A DNA stretch of 42,750 bases from contig ONEK01000018.1 in assembly GCA_900316855.1 (NCBI GenBank), forward strand, positions 1 through 42,750. The letters are read 5' to 3'. Below the pieces are notes generated by a model. It saw nothing but the letters and a program-made list of their open reading frames with translations. It was not told where the DNA came from and searched no databases. Source of the DNA: an uncultured Lachnospiraceae bacterium. Its GTDB lineage: Bacteria > Bacillota > Clostridia > Lachnospirales > Lachnospiraceae. A program made the translations under genes and the position numbers. Positions 16,437 to 23,691 of this stretch are shown here, in pieces (positions within the stretch are counted from its first letter, which is position 1; each line of letters starts with the position of its first letter).

Positions 16437-17626
16437 CAGTGCCTCCCGAATTTATGAAAGATTCCGATCAGGCCAAGGATAACCGCCGCGATAATACAGA
16501 TCCCGGCAACACCCCACGCGGTACCGGTTTTGACGGTGACGCGAAACGTGCTGGTGACGGAATTTTCATCATTGGCGGCCTTGAGATCCATTGTATAATC
16601 CCCGCTGATGGCATTGCCGGCGGGTGTGACATACATCGTGACCGTCTTGGTCTGTCCTGCGGCAAGGGTATCGATGGTACTCTCTGAAAATTCCACATTC
16701 CAGTCAGAGGGTGCCGTTGCTGTAAGGTTGACATTGGACAGATCCAGGTTGCCGTTGTTGGTGATATTGACGGAGACCGCTTTCCTGTGATTTGCGGCTG
16801 CCGTAAACGACAGCGTACCGTCAGAAGTCGTAACCTGCGTATCATAGTTTCCGGTAATCGTGCAGGTAAGGTCTGCCGTAAGGTTCTGGCTGCCTGATAC
16901 AGCAGCAATCGGGATTTTGTAATCCCCTGCCGCTGCGTCATCCGGTGAGGTAATGGTGACCGTCACCTGTGCGCTTCCATGTGCATCCACACCGACGGAA
17001 GAAGCATTGGAGTTACTGCCTGCGGGCTTGAATGCAACTGTCCAGCCGGCCGGAAGGTCCGAGGCCGAAAGCGCATAGGACTGCTCGCTGGAGGTACTGT
17101 TCTGTACGGTAGCGTTAAACGTGAACGCGGTTCCGGCCGTCCCCTGCTGGTTGTCATAATCCGTGGACAGATTCGAATTGCCCGTATCCTCGTCCGTGAC
17201 ATGGATGGTGATTCCCAGAGATGACCCGTCACCCTTCAGTGTTACGTTATAGGCGCCTTTCTTTGCATCATCCGGAACGGTCACGTTATAGGTCGCAAGG
17301 TCGTCATTTTCGCCCGTTTTGGCATAGACAGACGAAATCTGATTGCCGTTTCCTTCGAATGTACCGTCCCAGCCATCCGGAAGTCCGGTGGCAGACAGGT
17401 TTACGCTCTCTCCGCTGCCGCTGTTGGTAAAATCCAGCGAAAAGCTTACCTGTGCGCCCGGTTTTGCATAGACGCCGGGATAATCCGTACTCATTTCAAG
17501 GCTGCCCGCTGCCATAACGGGCAGGGATCCGAAAAGTGTTCCGACGGAAAGCGCCGCCGACGCTGCCGCTGCTCCCAGCAGGGACAGAATACTGACCGTA
17601 TGTTTATTTTTCCTGTTACTACGCAT
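16436..17626 (-). CDS. Exported NEW3-domain protein with C-terminal membrane anchor
   Basis: A 396-residue surface protein. The signal peptide (about residues 1-40, ending PVMAAG) is followed by three or more Ig-like repeats of the NEW3 (NPCBM-associated, COG1470) type. Each repeat ends in patterns such as GLPDGWDGTF, DLPAGWTVAF and TAPSDWNVEF. The C-terminus has one membrane helix (AWGVAGICIIAAVILGLIGIFHKF) and a short basic tail. The start at 17626 is chosen because GAGGAGGCATCACAA precedes it; an ATG 63 bases upstream adds 21 residues before the signal peptide. NEW3-protein, ATPase and permease triads recur in Bacillota, and the cargo is unknown. Confidence 0.87.
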   Translation of the reverse strand: MRSNRKNKHTVSILSLLGAAAASAALSVGTLFGSLPVMAAGSLEMSTDYPGVYAKPGAQVSFSLDFTNSGSGESVNLSATGLPDGWDGTFEGNGNQISSVYAKTGENDDLATYNVTVPDDAKKGAYNVTLKGDGSSLGITIHVTDEDTGNSNLSTDYDNQQGTAGTAFTFNATVQNSTSSEQSYALSASDLPAGWTVAFKPAGSNSNASSVGVDAHGSAQVTVTITSPDDAAAGDYKIPIAAVSGSQNLTADLTCTITGNYDTQVTTSDGTLSFTAAANHRKAVSVNITNNGNLDLSNVNLTATAPSDWNVEFSESTIDTLAAGQTKTVTMYVTPAGNAISGDYTMDLKAANDENSVTSTFRVTVKTGTAWGVAGICIIAAVILGLIGIFHKFGRH

Positions 17627-17763
17627 TTGTGATGCCTCCTCATTCGTTCCGGCGCAGAAGGAACTGTATACCCTCTCCCGGTCATCCAAGATTGGATTCT
17701 AGGGTCAAATTGTGACGGATTCATTATGCAATTGTGTTTTTTCTGTGTTTTATCTGCCCTGGT

Positions 17764-17805
17764 GCCGAATCGGGCAGAGGATTTCATCCTCCTGCCCGAT
17801 TCGGC
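17764..17805. other. Very long hairpin in the gap between convergent transcription units
   Basis: Positions 17764-17782 pair with 17786-17805 over 19 bp, with one bulged base and a TTC loop. No T-run follows on either strand, which sets it apart from the true terminator 12 bases further on. It could be an RNase III substrate, an mRNA 3' stabiliser or a remnant of a palindromic repeat. Confidence 0.6.
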
Positions 17806-17815
17806 TCTCCGCCTG

Positions 17816-17854
17816 CGAAAAAACAGACCGCCCGGCTTGGGCGGCCTGTTTTTT
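17816..17854 (-). terminator. Intrinsic terminator of the HD-GYP gene
   Basis: CAGACCGCCC (17825-17834) and GGGCGGCCTG are complementary with one A-C mismatch. A-runs and T-runs lie on both sides, so the structure could act in both directions. On the minus strand it ends transcription from the HD-GYP gene. Confidence 0.85.
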
Positions 17855-17878
17855 CAGATACCTGCGTTGCCCGCGGAA

Positions 17879-18991
17879 TCAGGTGATGACAATATTGGCA
17901 TACCTGGCGGATTCCAGGTTATATACTTCACCCGTCCGGATATTGACGACAGTCGGACGCAGAATGAGACTGTCGCTCTTTTTCACCACTCTGGCCGTCT
18001 CCCCGTTGGACAGGTGTACAATCGAATCAACAGGGTACAGGATCATTGTGGACAGGAAGCTGTTGAAATCATCCATATCAAGCTGGGATGTCATGGTCAT
18101 CATCAGCTCCACTGCTTCCCTGGGAGAATAGCCCTTTTTATAGGGTCTGTCCGTCACCAGCGCGTCATAGATGTCCGAGACGGCGAGGATTCTGGCATAA
18201 GGGTGAATCTGATCCCCCTCGAGATGATCCGGGTAGCCGGTTCCGTCAATCTTCTCGTGATGCTGCAGGACTGCGAATTTCACATCCCGTGAGATTTCCC
18301 TGTTCCGGGCAATCATGACGAAGCTGTAGGCGGAATGGCGCTTCATGATCCGGAACTCTTCATCGGTAAGCCTTCCCGGCTTGTTCAGGATCTCCGGAGG
18401 CACCTTCGTCTTGCCGATATCATGCAAAAGACCTGCCTCTCCGATTTCATAAACCTGCTGCCGCTGATAGCCGCGGTTACGCGCAATGATCATCGCAATC
18501 GTCGCCACGTCCACGCTGTGTTTGAACGTATACTCATCGGATGTCTTCAGGTCATTGATATTGAGTGCAACCGCATTGTTGCTCTCGATCGCAGCCATGA
18601 GGTCATTCGTAATCGCGGTCGCTGTGCCGGCAAGCAGTTTCGGATCCGGATTCGTATAGATCATCTGAATGCCGTCATTGATTCTCTGCTTGACACTGGC
18701 CGTGAGCTCGACCCTGGCGGGATCAGGCTTTCTCAGCAGTGCAATCTGCCGCGCCGCTCTCGGGGAAACGACGGCGCCCTCATTGGCACTGATGGCATCC
18801 TGCGGCGCGCCCGCCCTCCCGATGCGGATCAGGACGTTCCGCACACCAAGCTTTTTCAGCTGATGAATCTCATACTGATTGGCGACGCTTCCCGCTTCCA
18901 CAAGATTGCGGCCTGTTTCGTCAGGAATGGACTCCCCGAAGACCATGCCGCTCTGGACTGCGTCGATTGGTAATGTCAGAAACGATGCCAT
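17879..18991 (-). CDS. HD-GYP domain protein, probable cyclic-di-GMP phosphodiesterase
   Basis: A 370-residue cytoplasmic protein. The N-terminal region (1-110) is a DUF3391-like sensor domain of the LPIDAVQSGMVFGESIPDETGRNLV type. The HD domain follows, with H158, the HD pair in LLHDIGKTKVPPE (H190, D191) and HHEKIDGTGYP (244-254), the GYP motif. A C-terminal segment (about 320-370) resembles the usual HD-GYP tail. It would hydrolyse c-di-GMP or a related dinucleotide. AGGAG precedes the ATG. The gene is transcribed alone between a good promoter and a terminator, divergent from the NUDIX gene. Confidence 0.88.
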   Translation of the reverse strand: MASFLTLPIDAVQSGMVFGESIPDETGRNLVEAGSVANQYEIHQLKKLGVRNVLIRIGRAGAPQDAISANEGAVVSPRAARQIALLRKPDPARVELTASVKQRINDGIQMIYTNPDPKLLAGTATAITNDLMAAIESNNAVALNINDLKTSDEYTFKHSVDVATIAMIIARNRGYQRQQVYEIGEAGLLHDIGKTKVPPEILNKPGRLTDEEFRIMKRHSAYSFVMIARNREISRDVKFAVLQHHEKIDGTGYPDHLEGDQIHPYARILAVSDIYDALVTDRPYKKGYSPREAVELMMTMTSQLDMDDFNSFLSTMILYPVDSIVHLSNGETARVVKKSDSLILRPTVVNIRTGEVYNLESARYANIVIT

Positions 18992-19028
18992 GAACTGCTC
19001 CTGTCAGCTGGTAAACATTGCTGTTTTT

Positions 19029-19057
19029 ATTATAATCAGTTGCAGAGGGTCTCACAA
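19029..19057 (-). promoter_or_regulatory. Promoter of the HD-GYP gene
   Basis: On the minus strand TTGTGA (19052-19057) and a consensus TATAAT (19029-19034) are spaced 17 bases apart, 37 bases before the ATG at 18991. Confidence 0.7.
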
Positions 19058-19078
19058 GAATCCTGTTGAGGTATAAGC

Positions 19079-19702
19079 ATGACGGCAAGAAAGGAAAACA
19101 CGGGTGAAATCAATATGTCCTTGTCGGAAATTCCGGCCGCTGATGCGGCTCATTCACTGAAACGACTGTCCCGGGAACCGGTTTGCCGGGGCAGTATAGT
19201 TGACCTGTACCGGGATACCGTACAGCTCCCCGACGGGAAAATACAGGAATGGGATTATGTTCATCATAAAAAAGGCAGCGGCTCAGCTGTTGTTCCTGTA
19301 TGGCCGGACGGCCGTATCCTGCTGGTCGCCCAGTACCGGCCGGCCATCGGCCGTACGGAGCTTGAACTGCCGGCAGGCGGCCGGGACCGGGACGGAGAGG
19401 ACCCTGCCGAAACCGCGCGCAGGGAACTGGAGGAGGAAACCGGATGCAGAGCGGATCACATGGAATTTCTGTGCCGCCTGATGACTGCCGTTGCCTGGAC
19501 AAACGAGCAGACCTTTGTCTATCTGGCAGATCCCATCCGCAGGACAGGACACACACATCCGGATGAAGCCGAGGAAATCAGGACGTTCTCCTTCCCGCTT
19601 TCCGATCTTCTTTCCATGATCCTTAACGGCACGGTCGACGACGCCAAAACAGTCGCGGGGATACTCGCCTATGCCGCCCGCCTGTCCATGACATCCCGAT
19701 AA
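19079..19702 (+). CDS. NUDIX hydrolase, ADP-ribose pyrophosphatase type
   Basis: A 207-residue hydrolase. The Nudix box GX5EX7REUXEEXGU is intact: it begins GRDRDGE and continues to RELEEETGC, near residues 100-125. The upstream beta-strand pattern VDLYRDTVQLPDGKIQEWDYVHHKKGSGSAVVPV is typical of ADP-ribose/nucleoside-diphosphate-sugar pyrophosphatases. Start choice: the ATG at 19079 has a weak GAGGT site. A second ATG at 19115 (MSLSEI) is possible, as family members start near there. It is probably cytoplasmic housekeeping. Confidence 0.88.
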   Translation: MTARKENTGEINMSLSEIPAADAAHSLKRLSREPVCRGSIVDLYRDTVQLPDGKIQEWDYVHHKKGSGSAVVPVWPDGRILLVAQYRPAIGRTELELPAGGRDRDGEDPAETARRELEEETGCRADHMEFLCRLMTAVAWTNEQTFVYLADPIRRTGHTHPDEAEEIRTFSFPLSDLLSMILNGTVDDAKTVAGILAYAARLSMTSR

Positions 19703-19783
19703 ACCTGCTATGTCCGGATGACAAAGGGGAGGCTTGATTTCACTTTTGTTTTGTTAAGCGATTGATGAAATAAAAAGAAGGAT

Positions 19784-19859
19784 AAAAAAAACAGGCGCAG
19801 CAAAGCCGCGCCCGATGTGATGCCGAGGCAATCGGGGAGAGTAAGACCTCAACATCACG
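19784..19859 (-). ncRNA. Candidate small RNA with C-rich loop and intrinsic terminator
   Basis: A promoter (19866-19894, minus strand) is followed by about 75 transcribed bases without an ORF and a clean terminator. Near the 5' end, GTGATGTTGAGGT pairs with GCCTCGGCATCAC over 13 bp, including U-G pairs. The 16-base loop contains CUCUCCCC. A four-base linker leads to the terminator stem GGCGCGGC-UUU-GCUGCGCC and eight T residues. The layout is that of regulatory RNAs with a C-rich seed that can pair with Shine-Dalgarno sequences. It also ends read-through from the acyltransferase operon. It is not matched to any known RNA family from memory. Confidence 0.6.
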
Positions 19860-19865
19860 GAAGCT

Positions 19866-19894
19866 ATTATATATTGTTCCTGCCGGAAGTACAA
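19866..19894 (-). promoter_or_regulatory. Promoter of the candidate small RNA
   Basis: On the minus strand TTGTAC (19889-19894) and a consensus TATAAT (19866-19871) are spaced 17 bases apart. Transcription would start near 19859. No start codon with a ribosome site follows. Confidence 0.6.
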
Positions 19895-19987
19895 TGTTTT
19901 TTTCGTGACAGGGCAGTGAATTTTTCTTTCTTCAAAAGAAAATATTCGATATTTTATTTCATTGCATGCTTAATCAATTCTCCCTGC

Positions 19988-21517
19988 CTAGAAATTGGCA
20001 TAGATAAAGGACGCCGCATTATATTCCGCTCCGTACATGCCAAAGATCACGACGAGGAAGAACAGTCCGATATAAACCAGCCAGCGCACCGCAATATGCT
20101 GTCCTGCAATACGGTCCCGGACAGAGCCTGTCTGCTGCACATGCTCCACATAAATCAGCAGGAGCACAGCAAGGATCAGAACCGTCAGGTCATACCCGTC
20201 CAGCCCCAGGGACAGCAGTCCCTGCACAGTGAAAAACGTGGGATCAGACACAAAAAGCAGTGCGCGGAGCATCTTCAGGGCTGTATGAAACGAAGCTGCG
20301 CGGAAAAACAGAAAGCCGGAGCAGACCATGAGAAGTGTCCGCACCCTTCGAAACAGCTGATGGCTCAGGGAGTCCTCCCGGATGTGCAGAATCCGGTTAA
20401 TCCTGCTGCCGGCCGGTGCCAGCTCCTGTCCGAGGAAGATGTAGACGAAATGGATCACGCCGGATCCGACGATATACTTCCACAGTCCGCCATGCCAGAA
20501 GCCGACACTGAACCACAGAACTGCCATCGCAAGGTACATCGGAACTTTCCTGCCCCGTTTTTTCCCAAGCTTCTTCTTCGACCAGTCCCGGATCGCCCCG
20601 AAAAGTGCCGTCTTCTGCAGCGGATAAAACACATAGTCCTTGAACCAGGTGCCGAGGGTGATATGCCACCTTCTCCAGAATTCCGTTTCGGAGGTACTGT
20701 AGAACGGCGTCAGGAAATTCTCCGGAACTGTCAGTCCCAGAGCCTCGGACAGGCCGATGACGATATCCATGCAGCCGGAAAAATCCGTGTACAGCTGGAT
20801 GGCAAACAGAAGAACCGCTCCCAGGATATAAGACCCCGCATAAACGGGATAATCGCCGAAAACCGTATTGACCATGACCGCAGCGCGTTCAGAGATGACA
20901 AGCTTCTTGAAAAAGCCCCACATCATCCTCTGTGCGCCGAATGTCACATTGCGGTACTGAAAGGTGCGGCGGTGATCAAACTGGGGGCCGAGCTCCGAAT
21001 AGCGTACGATCGGCCCCGATGTCAGGAGCGGGAAATAGCTGCCGAACAGGGCATATTTCAGAAGGTTCCTCTGCGGCTGCTGTCCTCCGTTATAAACGTC
21101 AATCAGATACGACAGAAGCTGCAGGGTATAGAATGAGATTCCGAGCGGGGCCGCAAACGAAACAGGTGCGTGATCCACAATGCCAAGACCGTTCAGGGCA
21201 AAAATGGCTGAATTTGCGAATTTGAACACAAACAGGAACGCCAGATTCAGGAGAACAGTCAGAACGAATACCGCCCTCTTCCGGCCGGTCCTGCCGGGTT
21301 GCAGAGTATTGAGTCGTCCGATGACAAGCGCCGCTGCCCACGTCGTCAGAATCGACAGTCCCAGGAACAGTACGGTAAGCCTTGCCGCATGATAGAACGA
21401 GAGGAAGACAAGATTGGCAGCAAGAAGGCACAGGTTCTGAAGCTTTCCCGGTACGAGGTAATATACCACTATAAGAAAAGCGCAGAACAGGATGAATTGA
21501 ATTGAAATCAGGGCCAT
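19988..21517 (-). CDS. MBOAT family O-acyltransferase, DltB-like
   Basis: A 509-residue membrane protein with about eleven hydrophobic segments. MBOAT marks are FWRRWHITLGTWFKDYVFYPL (about 280-300) and the catalytic-type His342 in VGFWHGG. FWRRWH and WFKDY are closer to DltB-type than to alginate AlgI-type proteins, so an acyl-ACP (carrier protein) donor fits. It would pass an acyl group through the membrane to an extracellular acceptor such as a teichoic acid or polysaccharide. It is the last gene of a four-gene unit (SGNH, FkbH, ACP, MBOAT), 24 bases behind the ACP gene. GGGAGAG lies before the ATG. Confidence 0.9.
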   Translation of the reverse strand: MALISIQFILFCAFLIVVYYLVPGKLQNLCLLAANLVFLSFYHAARLTVLFLGLSILTTWAAALVIGRLNTLQPGRTGRKRAVFVLTVLLNLAFLFVFKFANSAIFALNGLGIVDHAPVSFAAPLGISFYTLQLLSYLIDVYNGGQQPQRNLLKYALFGSYFPLLTSGPIVRYSELGPQFDHRRTFQYRNVTFGAQRMMWGFFKKLVISERAAVMVNTVFGDYPVYAGSYILGAVLLFAIQLYTDFSGCMDIVIGLSEALGLTVPENFLTPFYSTSETEFWRRWHITLGTWFKDYVFYPLQKTALFGAIRDWSKKKLGKKRGRKVPMYLAMAVLWFSVGFWHGGLWKYIVGSGVIHFVYIFLGQELAPAGSRINRILHIREDSLSHQLFRRVRTLLMVCSGFLFFRAASFHTALKMLRALLFVSDPTFFTVQGLLSLGLDGYDLTVLILAVLLLIYVEHVQQTGSVRDRIAGQHIAVRWLVYIGLFFLVVIFGMYGAEYNAASFIYANF

Positions 21518-21541
21518 AGAGCCGGTCTCTCCCTGCGCTGT

Positions 21542-21787
21542 TTACCTGGCTGTGCGCTGTAAAATAATGTCCACCATCTCGCCGACATTTTTCATCCCCG
21601 TGGTTTCCGCCATGGTAAACTTCATGCCGAATGTTTTCTCGATATTGACGATGAGGTCGATGTGCTCCAGGGAGTCCCAGTCCTCGATATCGGCGGACGT
21701 GGTCTTGTCCGACACCTGAATGGACTCGTCATCAAACTGGTCCTGAAAGACCTTGTTCAGCTTTGCATACACTTCTTCCCTTGTCAT
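21542..21787 (-). CDS. Acyl carrier protein
   Basis: An 81-residue acyl carrier protein. DWDSLEHIDLI carries the phosphopantetheine Ser39 in the DSL motif, in an acidic four-helix pattern. The start at 21787 is chosen for its GGAGGT site; an upstream ATG would add 13 residues. It is dedicated to this cluster rather than to fatty-acid synthesis, as it is encoded between an FkbH-type protein and an MBOAT. The likely cycle is that the FkbH protein loads a group onto Ser39-phosphopantetheine and the MBOAT removes it, as DltC works with DltB. Confidence 0.92.
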   Translation of the reverse strand: MTREEVYAKLNKVFQDQFDDESIQVSDKTTSADIEDWDSLEHIDLIVNIEKTFGMKFTMAETTGMKNVGEMVDIILQRTAR

Positions 21788-21848
21788 GATATTTACCTCC
21801 GGTTTTGTCCTGATCGGCGATGCCACAGCGGTACCTGCACACCCCCTG

Positions 21849-23642
21849 TTATGAATTTACGCAGATTACGGAATTGCGGTTCGTGTATCCGTCGGAAAGG
21901 TCAAGGCTCCATACCGTATTGCCCTGTCCATCCTCCGATTCCTTCCGGTATCCCTGCTGGCCGTAAAAGTCCTTCACCATTTTATTCTTGGCCGTCGGGT
22001 AATAATAGCCGAAAATCCTTGTGATTCCTCTTTTCCGGCACTCTGCTGCCAATGTGTCCATCATGGCGTATTCCATGCCCCGCTTCAGGACGCGGCAGCT
22101 CATGAGCCACAGGTCAATATGAAAGGCTTCCGGCTGATCCGGGTCTATATGGCCAAACACCACGGAAACCACACCGTTGTCCCCGAACCGGTCCTCCAGT
22201 TTCCCGTAAAGCGTGATGTAGTCAGGGCTGGCAGCATATTCCTCTATCTGAGCCTGCGTGCAGCGCAGCGTCGTCAGGTTGAACTGGTTGGATTTGTTGG
22301 TCAGCTGGGCAATCCGCGACATATACATCGGGGCGAAGGGGCGGATCTGTGCCTTCATGTCCAGCGACAGCAGATATTCATGGTAATCAGCAAAGCCCGC
22401 CTGCTGACGCGCGCGCTCCACATTCGCCCGGTACATGTCATTTCGTTTCAGGTCATCCTCCGAGAAGTTTGTCACCTCGAAAAAGCCGGACCGGTCGAGT
22501 CGGATGATGTACTGCTCCGGAGTCCCGATTTCCGGCACTGCCGCCTCCGGTACCTGGCTGCGCACAATATGCCGCTCCGCAGGATTGTCGTCAACGAATA
22601 CCAGTGCATCCGTTCCGATATTGATTTCACGTGCAATTTCAACAAGGTTCCGGTCCTTCGGCTCCCAGTTCGCCCTGATAACAAGAAAATCCTCCGGCTT
22701 CAGGACGGAATCGGGCCGGTTCAGCCCCGCGAGCGCATTTGCCTCGTCGTTTTTCGAATCAACGGCAAGGAGGACTCCGAGGTCCTTATGGGCCTTCAGA
22801 TAACCCTGAAATTCCGAATAGAGCTGCGCCGTGGAGGTCTCCTGACCTATTTCGATATTTTCCGGTCCATCGTCACCTACCACCCCTCCCCAGAGGGTGT
22901 TGTCCAGGTCCAGCACCAGCGCCTTCCTGTTTTTCCCATAGATGGATTTGATGATATTGGCAATGTTGTACGCAAGCTCCGGAATGGCAGGTACGGCGGG
23001 CTGGTATTTATACATATGCCAGTAAAACGGATCCGACCACCTCTCCAGGCCGTAGCAGGATGCGAGATAATTGATATCGTTAATGAAGAAATTGCCGTGG
23101 CTTCGCGCGTAGGCATAGAATTTCTCATTCAGCGCGTTGACAAAGCTCAGCCGCCCATGGACATCGAAGACATCACGGTTTCCCATCAGCCGGCAGAACG
23201 GCTGCTCGAAATTGTTCTGAATCACCGGGCAGTGATACACAGCCGCAATCTTATCCCACATCTGTTCAAAGGGCTGATAGACAGCGTCCAGCTTCCCGCG
23301 GACCGCCTCCTCCGAATCCCTGACCGTAGGAAAATCATGGATGTTGCGCGAGGTGGTATGGATGAAAATGAGGTCCGGTTTGAACGAGACAAGCTCCTCG
23401 TTGTCAAACATCACATCCTGCCAGTACTGGGCATATTCCGACTGGTAGAACGTCGGCTCGATGCCGTAATTCAGCAGAAACAGTTCCAGAATCTTCAGGA
23501 TGTCATTTGTCGTGGAGCCGCCGAGAACCGCAATTTTTTTCGGGATTCTCTTCACCGATGTATCTGCAAGAAGTCTCCTGCGGAGGGATTTCTTCTTCTG
23601 CAGTATCTGTTCAGCATCAAAGGGATATTCCAGTTCCTGCAT
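21849..23642 (-). CDS. FkbH-type HAD-IIIC protein, probable glyceryl-ACP loading enzyme
   Basis: A 597-residue three-part protein. The N-terminal part (about 35-230) has an SGNH-like fold (IAVLGGSTTNDILKI at 38-52). The middle part is a HAD-IIIC phosphatase with LDLDNTLWGG (nucleophile Asp245, Asp247) and VDDNPAE (350-356). The C-terminal part (about 400-590) is GNAT-like, with KSNQFNLTT and a MSCRVLKRGMEYAMM region. FkbH proteins of polyketide pathways take the glyceryl group of 1,3-bisphosphoglycerate, remove phosphate and load it on an ACP. The adjacent ACP gene supports the same reaction, but glyceryl is inferred, not shown. AAGGAG precedes the ATG. Confidence 0.88.
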   Translation of the reverse strand: MQELEYPFDAEQILQKKKSLRRRLLADTSVKRIPKKIAVLGGSTTNDILKILELFLLNYGIEPTFYQSEYAQYWQDVMFDNEELVSFKPDLIFIHTTSRNIHDFPTVRDSEEAVRGKLDAVYQPFEQMWDKIAAVYHCPVIQNNFEQPFCRLMGNRDVFDVHGRLSFVNALNEKFYAYARSHGNFFINDINYLASCYGLERWSDPFYWHMYKYQPAVPAIPELAYNIANIIKSIYGKNRKALVLDLDNTLWGGVVGDDGPENIEIGQETSTAQLYSEFQGYLKAHKDLGVLLAVDSKNDEANALAGLNRPDSVLKPEDFLVIRANWEPKDRNLVEIAREINIGTDALVFVDDNPAERHIVRSQVPEAAVPEIGTPEQYIIRLDRSGFFEVTNFSEDDLKRNDMYRANVERARQQAGFADYHEYLLSLDMKAQIRPFAPMYMSRIAQLTNKSNQFNLTTLRCTQAQIEEYAASPDYITLYGKLEDRFGDNGVVSVVFGHIDPDQPEAFHIDLWLMSCRVLKRGMEYAMMDTLAAECRKRGITRIFGYYYPTAKNKMVKDFYGQQGYRKESEDGQGNTVWSLDLSDGYTNRNSVICVNS

Positions 23643-23691
23643 GCTTCTCCTTACGCCTGCGCCGGCAGGCTTTCCCGGGCGAATTAAGGCA

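Noticed and set aside
19784..19859. Signal recognition particle RNA
   Set aside because: The GGAAGCAGC-type apical motif of SRP RNA is absent.
19817..23687. Long plus-strand frames opposite the MBOAT and FkbH genes
   Set aside because: Shadow frames: the minus-strand genes have all family motifs and ribosome sites.
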